64,000 nt of DNA from Geomonas propionica (GTDB lineage: Bacteria > Desulfobacterota > Desulfuromonadia > Geobacterales > Geobacteraceae), in assembly GCF_016458235.1 (NCBI RefSeq), contig NZ_JAEMHK010000010.1, positions 1-64,000 of the forward strand. Reading direction: 5' to 3'. Below are positions 1-8,362 of the stretch, piece after piece (the first letter of the stretch is position 1; each line of letters opens with the position of its first letter). The translations under genes and the position numbers were made by a program. Below the pieces are notes generated by a model. It made no database searches. It had not been told where the DNA came from and saw only the letters and a program-made list of their open reading frames with translations.

Positions 1-119
1 AGACAAGACATTTCAACTTCGGTGGATTACCCACCCCAGCAGAGACAAGACATTTCAACTTCGGTGGATTACCCACCCCAGCAGAGACAAGACATTTCAA
101 CTTCGGTGGATTACCCACC
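1..119. repeat. 42-bp tandem repeat array, 2.8 copies visible
   Basis: Three head-to-tail copies start at 1, 43 and 85. The first two are identical over 42 bp and the third diverges after 119. There are no spacers, so this is not a CRISPR array. Each unit contains the small inverted repeat GGTGG-attac-CCACC. The array touches the left edge, so the true copy number is unknown. Because it lies in a Rep-encoding element, an iteron, origin or attachment-end role is possible but not shown. Confidence 0.9.
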
Positions 120-120
120 G

Positions 121-468
121 CTAGACCTCCCACGGTACGTTGTCAGCGTCGTCGGCTGCGGGATCGTGGATCATGTCGAGTTGGGCGCGGTACGGGGCTA
201 GTTCGTCGTGGTCTTGCTGCGGGTCTCGGTCTGCGAGGCCGTCGTGCAAAGGCCTGTAAATGTCGAGGGTAGACGGCGGGAGCTTCCGGCGCTTTGTCGG
301 CCTGGGCTTCTTGTAGCTGTTCTCGCTGGGGTACCACACCCCGCACCGGCACTGCTTGCCGGGGGCGATGCTACGGGAACCGCAGAAAAGGCACGCTTGC
401 CTGTCGCCTGCGTAGGGGATCTCAAGTTTGTTTCGTCTGGGGAGATGGAGAATATGTTCGAGGGGCAT
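121..468 (-). CDS. Small hypothetical protein with zinc-ribbon-like cysteines
   Basis: A 115-aa ORF starting at ATG 468 and ending beside the tandem repeats. Residues about 26-42 contain CLFCGS followed by CRCGVW, a CxxC...CxC pattern suggesting a small zinc ribbon. The middle is basic (KKPRPTKRRK) and the C-terminus acidic. No convincing Shine-Dalgarno precedes the ATG, unlike the other small ORFs of this element, so the start or the gene itself is less secure. It is the most downstream gene of the leftward rep cluster that can be seen. Function unknown; DNA binding is only a guess from the composition. Confidence 0.5.
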   Translation of the reverse strand: MPLEHILHLPRRNKLEIPYAGDRQACLFCGSRSIAPGKQCRCGVWYPSENSYKKPRPTKRRKLPPSTLDIYRPLHDGLADRDPQQDHDELAPYRAQLDMIHDPAADDADNVPWEV

Positions 469-553
469 GATTACTTATTTACCTATTTACCCCACACCAC
501 GGTATGGGTCTGACTGAGAAATGCCTTTTTAGGCCTAATTTTGGAAGCCTCAG

Positions 554-715
554 CTAGGAGGCTGCAGTGATTGAGAGCGGGGTTAGATGCTGGATCATGA
601 GCCAGGAGCGAACCACACGTTCAGCTACCGTTGATGAGATAGCCGGGACGGTGACTTGCCGGGTGACAGTGCGGCCTCTGGATTGGATCGAGTAGAAAAC
701 CGGGAAGAGCTGCAA
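554..715 (-). CDS. Tiny hypothetical protein, 53 aa, TTG start
   Basis: This 53-codon frame uses TTG at 715, preceded at 5-nt spacing by AAGGAG; the much longer upstream extension has no such support. The protein has a pattern VTxxVTVPA...AxRxV that resembles the neighbouring 74-aa protein (VTSGTVAVPG...ACRAVAGA), so the two may be diverged copies. A 9-bp hairpin lies just upstream of its ribosome binding site. No membrane segment is visible, so it does not look like a phage coat protein. Function unknown. Confidence 0.4.
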   Translation of the reverse strand: MQLFPVFYSIQSRGRTVTRQVTVPAISSTVAERVVRSWLMIQHLTPLSITAAS

Positions 716-735
716 TGGATCTCCTTGAACGACAA

Positions 736-760
736 GAGCCGCCCTTTTCGGGGGCGGCTC
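736..760. other. GC-rich hairpin upstream of the 53-aa ORF
   Basis: GAGCCGCCC and GGGCGGCTC form a perfect 9-bp stem around a 7-nt loop. There is no clear T-tract on either side, so it is not a standard terminator. It sits a few bases before the Shine-Dalgarno of the 53-aa ORF. A weak terminator, mRNA processing site or single-strand DNA structure are all possible. Confidence 0.6.
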
Positions 761-795
761 CTGTGTGTTTGGTCTGGGGTGTCGGTGGTGCGGGG

Positions 796-1020
796 TTAAG
801 CGACGCCGATGCACTGCACGGAGAGGTCTTCTACCTGGCCCGGGTCAATGCCTACGAGAGCCGGGTGTCGGGTGTATTTGGTATTGTGACTGCGGATGGC
901 ACCTGCGACTGCACGGCAGGCTGCGGCGGGGTCGGTACCGGGAACGGCTACAGTGCCAGAGGTGACGGTGCCGTCGATCATCTCGACTCGAAAGGCCAGC
1001 ATCAACTGCGGGGTGCTCAT
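796..1020 (-). CDS. Small hypothetical protein, 74 aa
   Basis: The ATG at 1020 overlaps the TAA of the upstream 71-aa gene (TAATG), with AGGAGG seven nucleotides before it, so this start is firm and translation is probably coupled. The protein begins MSTPQLMLAFRVE and ends LSVQCIGVA. It is short, soluble and apparently beta-rich. It shares a VT-x3-VxVP / A-x-R-x-V pattern with the 53-aa ORF downstream. I do not recognise the family. By position in a rolling-circle element it could be a single-strand DNA-binding or accessory protein, which is speculation. Confidence 0.65.
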   Translation of the reverse strand: MSTPQLMLAFRVEMIDGTVTSGTVAVPGTDPAAACRAVAGAIRSHNTKYTRHPALVGIDPGQVEDLSVQCIGVA

Positions 1021-1235
1021 TATGCTACCTCCTGGGGAACTGGCAGGAGAAGCAACCTGAAGGTGCGCCCCTGAACGCACTTGGAATCCAGGATGGTGAA
1101 CCGCTCACCGTTGAGGGCGGTTACAGTGTTGCCGATGTAAAAGCCTTCCATATCGCTGTCGGTGTAGATCTCGATGGGGTTCAGCGACAGAGAGGTGAAG
1201 GTGCAACCGGATTGGTTTCTATAGGTCTGAATCAT
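1020..1235 (-). CDS. Small hypothetical protein, 71 aa
   Basis: ATG at 1235 is preceded by AAGGA at about 6 nt. The product (MIQTYRNQSG...VPQEVA) is predicted soluble with alternating hydrophobic residues typical of a small beta fold. A perfect 10-bp hairpin lies just upstream, and the downstream gene overlaps its stop codon. It belongs to the leftward cluster of small genes behind rep. I do not recognise it. A single-strand DNA-binding protein in the manner of filamentous phage gene V would fit the size and position, but no motif proves this. Confidence 0.65.
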   Translation of the reverse strand: MIQTYRNQSGCTFTSLSLNPIEIYTDSDMEGFYIGNTVTALNGERFTILDSKCVQGRTFRLLLLPVPQEVA

Positions 1236-1257
1236 TTTTGTCCTTTTAGTTTTGATT

Positions 1258-1285
1258 GGGCGGCTGGCCGTAACTCCAGCCGCCC
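1258..1285. other. Perfect 10-bp hairpin upstream of the 71-aa gene
   Basis: GGGCGGCTGG and CCAGCCGCCC flank an 8-nt loop. On the minus strand the following bases are AATCAAAACT and then the Shine-Dalgarno, with no U-tract, so it is not a normal intrinsic terminator. Its placement just before a ribosome binding site mirrors the hairpin at 736-760. Confidence 0.7.
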
Positions 1286-1354
1286 CGGTATAGGAGAGCC
1301 GGTTAGTACCTGAACCGGCGGCAGGTTGCCGGGTTGCTGAAGCCCGGAAAGTGG

Positions 1355-1573
1355 TTAGTGTTGGTTCGCCAGTACGCGGAGGGCCTTAACGATCTCGGTC
1401 ATGGTGACCGTTGCAATCAGCGCGTCTGCTTCGTCCTCGGCGTGTTGGCGGGTCTTGTCCAGGATCAACGCCTTTAACTCGAAGTCGTCCAGGTGAGCGA
1501 CTGTTTCGGGATCTTCTTTGCGGATCTCTGCGGCGGTGCGGTCGATGTAGGCTTTCAAGTTCGCACTAAGCAA
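1355..1573 (-). CDS. Small alpha-helical hypothetical protein, 72 aa
   Basis: The TTG at 1573 has GGAGG six nucleotides upstream and overlaps the end of the preceding gene by 8 bp, which supports this start and translational coupling. The protein is strongly helical and acidic (EIRKEDPETVAHLDDFELKA...ALRVLANQH). No recognised domain. It is part of the leftward rep-linked cluster. Confidence 0.6.
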   Translation of the reverse strand: MLSANLKAYIDRTAAEIRKEDPETVAHLDDFELKALILDKTRQHAEDEADALIATVTMTEIVKALRVLANQH

Positions 1574-1811
1574 GATCTGCCTCCAAGATCTCCAGGAGAC
1601 ACTTTGCGATGTCTCGAAGTTGGGCGAGGGTTGTGTAGTCGTGCTTGGTCTTCATGGTGTCCAGGTGGCTGAGGAGGATCGCCGGGGTCTTGCGGTAGAC
1701 GGCCTCGATGGTGGCTTTCACGGTGTTGACTTGATCTTGATGGAGATCCTTGTCGGCTTCGTTGCGGTCAAAGATGTCCTGGATCTGGTTGTAGAGTGCT
1801 TCGGTAGTCAT
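1566..1811 (-). CDS. Small alpha-helical hypothetical protein, 81 aa
   Basis: ATG at 1811 is preceded by AGGAGC about 8 nt upstream; an in-frame extension to 1919 lacks a ribosome binding site and is rejected. The product (MTTEALYNQIQDIFDRNEADKDL...) is predicted as two or three helices, with no membrane segment or signal peptide. It is the first small gene after rep and overlaps the next one by 8 bp. It has no recognised family. Confidence 0.6.
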   Translation of the reverse strand: MTTEALYNQIQDIFDRNEADKDLHQDQVNTVKATIEAVYRKTPAILLSHLDTMKTKHDYTTLAQLRDIAKCLLEILEADLA

Positions 1812-1920
1812 TGGTAAAGCTCCTATGTTGATGTGGTTGGTACTAAGTAGATGGCGGTGCAGGGCCTGCGGCCCTAAGAACGCACCTCCATTGCCTCGGC
1901 TAAAGCCTCGGCTCCCCACT

Positions 1921-1938
1921 CTTACTGGGTGGGGTAAG
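1921..1938. other. Small inverted repeat behind rep, candidate origin motif
   Basis: CTTAC and GTAAG flank the G-rich loop TGGGTGGG. Read on the minus strand it contains TTACCCCACCCAG, close to TTACCCACCCCAG in the 42-bp tandem repeat at the left edge. It lies in the gap between the rep stop and the next gene. A role as double-strand origin or Rep binding site is an inference. Confidence 0.3.
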
Positions 1939-1980
1939 TAGTTAAATTTTCAGCGTGAGTGGTCAGACACTACTATATGG

Positions 1981-2823
1981 TTATAGAGAAGCGCGTCGGA
2001 GTAGTTCATTCCACCAGGGCTGCAGTTTTCTCCGGCTGGATCTCCGACCGGGAACCACAAAAGCAAAGTGCTTTCCGAATAGGTCAACTACGGCCTCCCC
2101 CATCGTGGTAATCGTGCCGCCGAAAGCAGCGATGCTGGATAGCTTTGAAAGCAGCGATGCACCTTGCCGCTGGGCCGCTGCTCCGCGCAACTTTAGTTCG
2201 TACCGGATATACGGATACTTCAACTGGTTGTCAGGTTCGTAAACCCGCTGATTAGGGCATAGGCTCTTCTGGTAGAAGAGCACTTTGCAGTAGCAGCGGC
2301 CCCGTCTCCCGTAGTAGATCGACGTTCCCCCGTACAGCTCCGGTTCAGTCGGCTTCCCCCGGTAGTCCTTCAGAAACGTGGACCGGATGAAATCCTTGTA
2401 GCGGTGCGGTAGGGACTGTTCATAGACCTGGGCTATCGGCGTGATGCCTGCGGCATCGTCAATTACGAGATCGATCTCCGACACGTGGGCGTCGAGTTCC
2501 GCAGCACCGTCAATCAGCTTCTGCAGGTCAAGAGGCCGAAGAGCGTTGAGTGCTGAATCGCTGAATGCTAGGCCGTGGACCTGGAGTAGATTACGACGCC
2601 CGAAGGTCGAGGTTGACTCTGAATGGAAGGCGGCGAGGACATCGCCGTTAGTGGTTGTGAGTAGCCGGGTTGAACGGTACCACTTCTGCTTTTTCTTCTT
2701 CCTCGCCGGTCTGAAGTCGTTGGCAGTGATGCCGGTGAAGAGTGTCTGGATTATCGTCTCCAAGCTGTGTGCTTCGGAGAATGTGAGATGAAGGTGGTCG
2801 ATGCCTGTTGTAACTCGCTGCAA
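1981..2823 (-). CDS. Rolling-circle replication initiator, Rep_trans-like
   Basis: A 280-aa protein. It resembles the Rep_trans family (phage and plasmid replication initiation factors) in order: HLHLTF at residues 10-15 (HUH-like), SEIDLVIDDAAG in the middle (compare the family's xRIDLAxDD), then IYYGRRG, FYQKSL (Y-x-K) and IRYELKLRGAAA. Such proteins nick one strand at the double-strand origin and start rolling-circle replication. The start is TTG at 2823, with GAGGG four nucleotides upstream. GC content is lower than in the chromosomal genes to the right, indicating transfer. No Zot, coat or integrase gene is in view, so filamentous phage, satellite or integrated plasmid cannot be separated. 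Confidence 0.72.
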   Translation of the reverse strand: MQRVTTGIDHLHLTFSEAHSLETIIQTLFTGITANDFRPARKKKKQKWYRSTRLLTTTNGDVLAAFHSESTSTFGRRNLLQVHGLAFSDSALNALRPLDLQKLIDGAAELDAHVSEIDLVIDDAAGITPIAQVYEQSLPHRYKDFIRSTFLKDYRGKPTEPELYGGTSIYYGRRGRCYCKVLFYQKSLCPNQRVYEPDNQLKYPYIRYELKLRGAAAQRQGASLLSKLSSIAAFGGTITTMGEAVVDLFGKHFAFVVPGRRSSRRKLQPWWNELLRRASL

Positions 2824-3203
2824 GATGCCCTCTATAGCATTAGTAAATTTTTACCATCTACAGAGTTATATACGTCTGAGTCGCCGTTTTTTCCGCGAGA
2901 TCGGAAATTTTGTTCATAGTGGCTCTATATGCTGAAGTTGCCATAGGCACATCCGGCGAGAGTTTCGACAACTCCAGGTAAAGGAAGGAGTGTGGGGTAG
3001 TTCCCCGTTTTGGCTGGGGTCGCTGCAGCGTGGTGACGTGTACTAGATATGGGAGGAGGATGACGGCGAGGAGAGGGCTAGGGTAACACCCGACGCATTA
3101 TAAACATTCATATATTTATATTTAATACTGAGGGGGTTGGTGGGGTCTGTATCGGGTGAGGTTGTTTCACGGCGACGGCCTAAAACACCTTGGAATTAGG
3201 GTC
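2824..3203. promoter_or_regulatory. Non-coding upstream region of the rep cluster
   Basis: No convincing gene lies in these 380 bases. On the minus strand before rep there is an AT-rich stretch with TATATAAC, and a near-palindrome GTAAATTTTTAC at 2843-2854 that could be an operator. A 19-codon frame (2858-2917, minus) might be a leader peptide but has a weak ribosome site. Further right is an AT-rich block near 3100-3130, then the junction with comM at about 3254. No tRNA or recombinase site was recognised. Confidence 0.4.
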
Positions 3204-3908
3204 TTAAGATTGAGAAGGCGGCGGGGCGTTTAATTGGTCTTGTAAAAACAACCTCAGTAGATTGTGCGAGCCGGCGGCAGCGACTTCGAGAGCGCGCTTC
3301 GCGTGCTCCTGCCCCTTCACCTCGGAAAAGTCGTCGCCGGCCTCGCACCCCTGGCTGAAAAGGGCCTCGACGTCGGCGCGGTACGGGTCGATGGCGAGGT
3401 TGCCGTTCAGGAACTCCACCACTTGGGAGAGCTCGGTGACGCCGATTACCTGAACCCCCTCGACGACGCCCCCTTCGCAAACGTTCTCCGCCGGAATGAT
3501 GATGCCGGCGAGCCCCGCTTCCTTGGCGGCGACGGCAACCGAAAGGCAGCCGCGCACGGGCTTGACGCCACCATCCAGGGACAGTTCGCCCAAGAGGATA
3601 TAGCGCTGCAGCAAATCTTCCTTGATTACGCCGGTGGCGGCGAGGATGCCGATGGAGATGGGAAGGTCGAAGGAAGCCCCCTCCTTCTTGACGTCGGCGG
3701 GGGCGAGGTTAACGGTGATCTTGCGGTTGGGGAAATCGTAGCCGGAGTTCTTCAACGCGGCCTTGACCCGGTCCTTACTTTCCTTGACCGCGCCGTCGGG
3801 GAGGCCGACCGTGGCCAGTTGAGGGAGTCCTTGGGTGATGTCGACTTCCACGTCGACCAGGATGGCATCGATGCCCAAAAGCGCGCTGGCGAGAACCTTG
3901 GCAAGCAT
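3204..3908 (-). pseudogene. comM: comM/yifB 5' fragment, cut by the rep element
   Basis: From ATG 3908 (GGGGG six nt upstream) the product follows the N-terminal half of YifB/ComM, the Mg-chelatase-like AAA+ helicase used in natural transformation: MLAKVLASALLGID, FDLPISIGILAATG, LLGELSLDG, DFSEVKGQEHAKRALE and AAAGSHNLL. The family continues with the Walker A loop (MIGPPGSGKT), but here residues after GSHNLL become RLFLQDQLN and stop at 3204. The protein is about 234 aa against a usual 500 or so. The break at about 3254 coincides with the start of low-GC DNA, so the rep element has interrupted the gene. Without the ATPase core it should be inactive. Confidence 0.88.
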
Positions 3909-4016
3909 GAGAACCCCCAACTAACGGTGAAGGGTGAGTTCCTGCGGTGGCTGCGGTGGTGCTCTGCGTCTGGTTAAGCGGCCCTCTTGCCTTCGCTCGC
4001 CCCAAAGGGGGTAAAA

Positions 4017-4046
4017 GGGGACAGGCACCTGACGGAGCCAGTCCCC
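4017..4046. repeat. 30-bp REP-like palindromic repeat, copy 1
   Basis: The copy begins GGGGACAGGCACCTG and ends GGAGCCAGTCCCC, an imperfect palindrome. Related copies in this window are at 22612-22641, 22688-22717 and 24829-24858, always between genes. Confidence 0.85.
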
Positions 4047-4071
4047 TTACGGGGAAGGAGAAGGTGGTTAA

Positions 4072-5082
<1,011 letters not shown>

Positions 5083-5168
5083 GGCGCCATGCCGCTAACA
5101 CATTGACCCAAATAGGGAGCTCTGCTAAGATTCAATCCGTTGTGCCATATAATGAAAAGGAGGGAAAC

Positions 5169-5906
5169 ATGAAAAAGCTCGCGGTTTTACTCGCCTTCAC
5201 CTGCGCACTTTGCGGTGCGTCCCAGGCGCTGGCCAAAGACATCAGCTTCACGAGCCCTCTGACCCAGAAGAACTTCAGGGAGCTCACCAGGGAGGCGGGT
5301 GCCGCCATCTCTTACAAGAACGTGGCCCCGGCCGAACCGCTGGGGATCCCCGGATTCGACGTCGGCGTCGAGCTTTCGGCGATCGACATCAGCAACAGCA
5401 GCTACTGGAACGCCGCGTACGGCAACGACGCCCCCTCGTACCTGGTGATCCCGAAACTGCGTGCCAGGAAAGGCCTCCCCATGGGGATCGACGTCGGCGC
5501 CATGTACTCCTACGTGCCCGACTCCAACATCAAGCTCTGGGGCATCGAGGTGAGCAAGGCGATCCTCGAGGGGACCGCGGCGACGCCGGCACTGGGAGTC
5601 CGCGCCACCTACAGCCGACTTTCCGGGGTCAACGACCTCGACTTGCAAACCGCCGGCATCGACGCCTCCATCAGCAAGGGCTTCCTGATCCTGACCCCTT
5701 ATGCCGGCGTGGGCGGAGTGTGGGTGAACAGCGAGGCCAAAGGGCACCTGAAGGCGCTTGCACCGACCCTCGACTCCGAGAGCGTCTTCCAAACCCGCGT
5801 TTTCGGCGGCATCAAGTTCTCGCCCCTCCCCCTTGTCGGCGTCACCGCCGAGGTGGAATACCAGGAGCGCTTGATCTATTCCCTGAAAGCCGGGCTCAGC
5901 TTCTAA
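5169..5906 (+). CDS. Outer-membrane beta-barrel-like protein with signal peptide
   Basis: The start is ATG 5169, with AAGGAGGG a few bases upstream; an earlier in-frame start lacks a ribosome site. Residues 1-23 (MKKLAVLLAFTCALCGASQALA) form a Sec signal peptide with an AxA-type cleavage site. The mature part has alternating strands rich in Gly, Tyr and Leu and ends in the aromatic residue F (LKAGLSF), typical of outer-membrane barrels recognised by the BAM machinery. About 245 aa would suit an 8-12-strand barrel. I do not recognise a named family, and the cargo or role is unknown. Confidence 0.75.
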   Translation: MKKLAVLLAFTCALCGASQALAKDISFTSPLTQKNFRELTREAGAAISYKNVAPAEPLGIPGFDVGVELSAIDISNSSYWNAAYGNDAPSYLVIPKLRARKGLPMGIDVGAMYSYVPDSNIKLWGIEVSKAILEGTAATPALGVRATYSRLSGVNDLDLQTAGIDASISKGFLILTPYAGVGGVWVNSEAKGHLKALAPTLDSESVFQTRVFGGIKFSPLPLVGVTAEVEYQERLIYSLKAGLSF

Positions 5907-5912
5907 CCAAGA

Positions 5913-5932
5913 GGGAGGGGCCCGCCCCTCCC
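5913..5932. other. 8-bp GC hairpin between the barrel and CDF genes
   Basis: GGGAGGGG and CCCCTCCC flank a 4-nt loop directly after the stop of the barrel gene. No T-tract follows, so it may be a weak terminator or an mRNA 3'-end stabiliser. Confidence 0.5.
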
Positions 5933-5946
5933 ATCGGGACACGCCT

Positions 5947-6960
5947 ATGCATGCTCATGCCGACAGCCACCTGGACCAGAGCATAACCGGACGCTTCAAG
6001 TATGCCATCCTGTTGACCTCGCTGACCCTGGTCGCGGAATTGGCCGGCGGCATCTGGACCAACTCGTTGGCCCTCTTGTCCGACGCGGCGCACGTATTCC
6101 TCGACCTGTTTGCCCTGCTTCTTTCCCTGGGCGCCATCAAGCTCGCCTCCTACCCCGTCAGCGACACCCGGACCTTCGGCTGGCACCGCACCGAGGTCTT
6201 CGCCTCCTTCATCAACGGCAGCACCGTCTTCATCATCGCCGGCATCATCTGCTATGAGGCCTTCGAGAGAATGATGGCCCCACAGGCCGTGAAGAGCCTG
6301 GAGATGCTGATCATCGCCGCCGTGGGCCTGGCCATGAACCTCCTTTCCGCCGGCGCGCTGCACTCGCACTCGCACGACGACCTCAACGTGCACAGCGCCT
6401 TCCTGCACGTGATCGGCGACGCGGCCGCCTCGGTAGGCGTCATCGTGGGCGGCATCATCATGTACTTCACCAACTGGTACCTGCTCGACGCCATCATCTC
6501 GGTCGGCATCGGCTTCATCATCTTCTGGGGGTCGTGGCGGGTAATGCGCGAGTCTGTGCACATACTCCTGGAGGGGGTGCCGCGCGGCATCGACATCAAC
6601 CAGGTCGCGTTCTCCATGCAGGAGGTCGAGGGGGTGGCAGAGGTGCACCACCTGAACATCTGGACCATCTGCTCCCACATCATCGCCCTGTCGGCACACG
6701 TGGTGGTCCCCGACTGCTCCGCCAACGATCAGGCCGAGATCCTGCGCAAGATCGAGGAGAAGCTGTTCCAGCATTTCCACATCTCGCACACCACGCTGCA
6801 GGTGGAGAACACCCGCTGCACCGAGACGGCAGGCGCCAAGCAGTTCCGGCACCGTCCCCGCGCCGCCTCCCTGGCGCATGCCCACGCGCACCCGCACCAT
6901 CACCCGCACGGCACGTGCCAGGGGCACCATCACTGCCACGACCACGACCACACACATTAA
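5947..6960 (+). CDS. Cation diffusion facilitator family metal exporter
   Basis: A 337-aa inner-membrane protein of the CDF family (CzcD/ZitB type), which exports Zn2+ or related divalent ions in exchange for protons. About six membrane segments occupy residues 20-205. The metal site residues of segment 2 are seen as D46, H49 and D53 (SDAAHVFLD), and those of segment 5 as HVIGD near 154-158. A cytoplasmic ferredoxin-like domain follows. The C-terminus is extremely His-rich (HAHAHPHHHPHG, then HHHCHDHDHTH), probably a metal-sensing or buffering tail. The substrate is most likely zinc but is not proven by sequence. Confidence 0.93.
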   Translation: MHAHADSHLDQSITGRFKYAILLTSLTLVAELAGGIWTNSLALLSDAAHVFLDLFALLLSLGAIKLASYPVSDTRTFGWHRTEVFASFINGSTVFIIAGIICYEAFERMMAPQAVKSLEMLIIAAVGLAMNLLSAGALHSHSHDDLNVHSAFLHVIGDAAASVGVIVGGIIMYFTNWYLLDAIISVGIGFIIFWGSWRVMRESVHILLEGVPRGIDINQVAFSMQEVEGVAEVHHLNIWTICSHIIALSAHVVVPDCSANDQAEILRKIEEKLFQHFHISHTTLQVENTRCTETAGAKQFRHRPRAASLAHAHAHPHHHPHGTCQGHHHCHDHDHTH

Positions 6961-6979
6961 CCTGCGAATGGAACCATAG

Positions 6980-8188
6980 ATGCTCGATTACAACCTGATC
7001 CTCGACGCGGCCCAACGACTCAAGAAAAGGGTGCGTCGCACGGAGCTGATCCAAGCCCATCACTTCAGCGAACGACTCGGCCTCCCCCTCTATTTCAAGT
7101 GCGAGAACCTGCAGCGCACCGGCGCCTTCAAGATCCGCGGCGCGCTGAACTTCATGACCGCCCAGTCCCGCGACGCCCTGGCCGGCGGCGTGATTACCGC
7201 CTCGGCAGGTAACCATGCCCAAGGTGTTGCGTTTTCCGCCGACCTCCTCGGCGTGAAGGCGGTGGTCTACATGCCGGAAAGCACCCCGCCGCAAAAGGTG
7301 TTCGCGACCCGCGACCTGGGGGCGGAGGTGGTGCTGGAGGGGAAGAATTTCGACGAGGCCTGCGCCGCCGCCCTGAGGCAGGCCGAGCGAACCGGGGCCC
7401 TTTTCGTGCACCCCTTCAACGACCCGTTGGTGATGGCTGGCCAGGGGACTATCGGGCTTGAGCTGTTGGAGGACATTCCCGATCTGGCCAACGTGCTGGT
7501 GCCGATCGGCGGCGGGGGGCTGATTGCCGGGATCGCGCGGGCCATCAAAGAGACCCATCCGCACGTGCGTATCATCGGCGTCGAGTCGGCCGCGGCTCCC
7601 TCCATGCGGCAGGCGCTGAAAGCGGGCGAGGTCATCACCGTCCCCATTCGCGCCAGCCTTGCCGACGGCATCGCGGTGAAGACCGCCGGGAGCAACACCT
7701 TCCCGGTGGTGCGGGATTACGTGGACGAGATCGTGCTGGTGGACGAGGAAGAGATCGCGCTCGCCATCGTTTCGCTGATGGAGCGCAACAAGTTGATGGT
7801 GGAGGGCGCCGGGGCGGTCGGCCTGGCGGCGTTGTTGAACGGCAGGGTGAAAAAGATTACTGGCAAGACCGTGGCGGTATTATCGGGCGGGAACATCGAC
7901 GTAAAGACCATCGCGGTGGTTGTGGAGCGAGGTCTGCTGGCGGCGGGGCGTTACCTGAAGCTGAAGGTGGAGTTGGATGACGTGCCGGGTGCGCTGGCGC
8001 GGCTCGCGGCCGAGATTGCCGAGGCTCGGGCCAACATTTCCATCATCACCCATGACCGGCGTTCCGAGTCTTTGCCGATAGGAAAGACCGAGGTGTTGGT
8101 CGAGTTGGAGACCCGTGGCGCCGAGCATATCCAGGAAGTGATCCGCCACCTCGGCAAGTGCGGGTACCAGATCGAGGTCATTAAGTAA
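6980..8188 (+). CDS. ilvA: Threonine ammonia-lyase, single C-terminal ACT domain
   Basis: A 402-aa PLP enzyme that deaminates threonine to 2-oxobutanoate, the entry to isoleucine synthesis. The PLP lysine is in GAFKIRGA (about K51), the substrate loop is SAGNHAQG, and the phosphate-binding glycine-rich loop is GGGGLIAG. The last 75 residues form an ACT-like regulatory domain (LKVELDDVPGALARLAAEIA). This is the intermediate-length form with one ACT-like domain, longer than catabolic TdcB. It follows the CDF gene by 19 bp. The nested inverted repeat after the stop, ending in a T-run, probably terminates it. Confidence 0.94.
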   Translation: MLDYNLILDAAQRLKKRVRRTELIQAHHFSERLGLPLYFKCENLQRTGAFKIRGALNFMTAQSRDALAGGVITASAGNHAQGVAFSADLLGVKAVVYMPESTPPQKVFATRDLGAEVVLEGKNFDEACAAALRQAERTGALFVHPFNDPLVMAGQGTIGLELLEDIPDLANVLVPIGGGGLIAGIARAIKETHPHVRIIGVESAAAPSMRQALKAGEVITVPIRASLADGIAVKTAGSNTFPVVRDYVDEIVLVDEEEIALAIVSLMERNKLMVEGAGAVGLAALLNGRVKKITGKTVAVLSGGNIDVKTIAVVVERGLLAAGRYLKLKVELDDVPGALARLAAEIAEARANISIITHDRRSESLPIGKTEVLVELETRGAEHIQEVIRHLGKCGYQIEVIK

Positions 8189-8192
8189 AAAA

Positions 8193-8362
8193 CCTAAAAC
8201 CATTGGCCACGGAGAAAATCTGAGGACATCTGAGAAAATCAAAACCTTTAAAAAGGTTTCTCCGCTTTTACTCAGATGTCCTCAGATTTTTTCCCAGTGA
8301 ATGGTTTTAGGTTTGTTTCTCTCCGATTTTCTCAGATTTTCTCCGTGGCTAATGGTTTTCAG
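8193..8362. repeat. Nested inverted repeat, also a likely terminator
   Basis: An inner perfect 20-bp pair (8215-8234 with 8271-8290, AAAATCTGAGGACATCTGAG) is followed by a T-run. The loop itself holds AAACCTTT-aa-AAAGGTTT. An outer pair (about 8193-8224 with 8331-8362) carries CCATTGGCCACGGAG and its complement. The right arm runs into the 3' end of recQ. A clearly related, more degenerate structure lies at 58200-58320. Confidence 0.85.

Noticed and set aside
1-119. CRISPR array
   Set aside because: Units are directly adjacent and identical over 42 bp, with no spacers and no cas genes in view.
716-814. N-terminal extension of the 53-aa ORF to 86 aa
   Set aside because: The extension crosses a strong hairpin, overlaps the neighbouring gene's 3' end and has no ribosome site, whereas TTG 715 has AAGGAG at 5 nt.
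1812-1919. N-terminal extension of the 81-aa gene
   Set aside because: It runs through inverted repeats and lacks a ribosome site; ATG 1811 has AGGAGC at a good distance.
2858-2917. 19-codon leader peptide before rep
   Set aside because: Plausible frame, but the ribosome site is weak and such short frames arise often by chance; mentioned only within the upstream-region entry.
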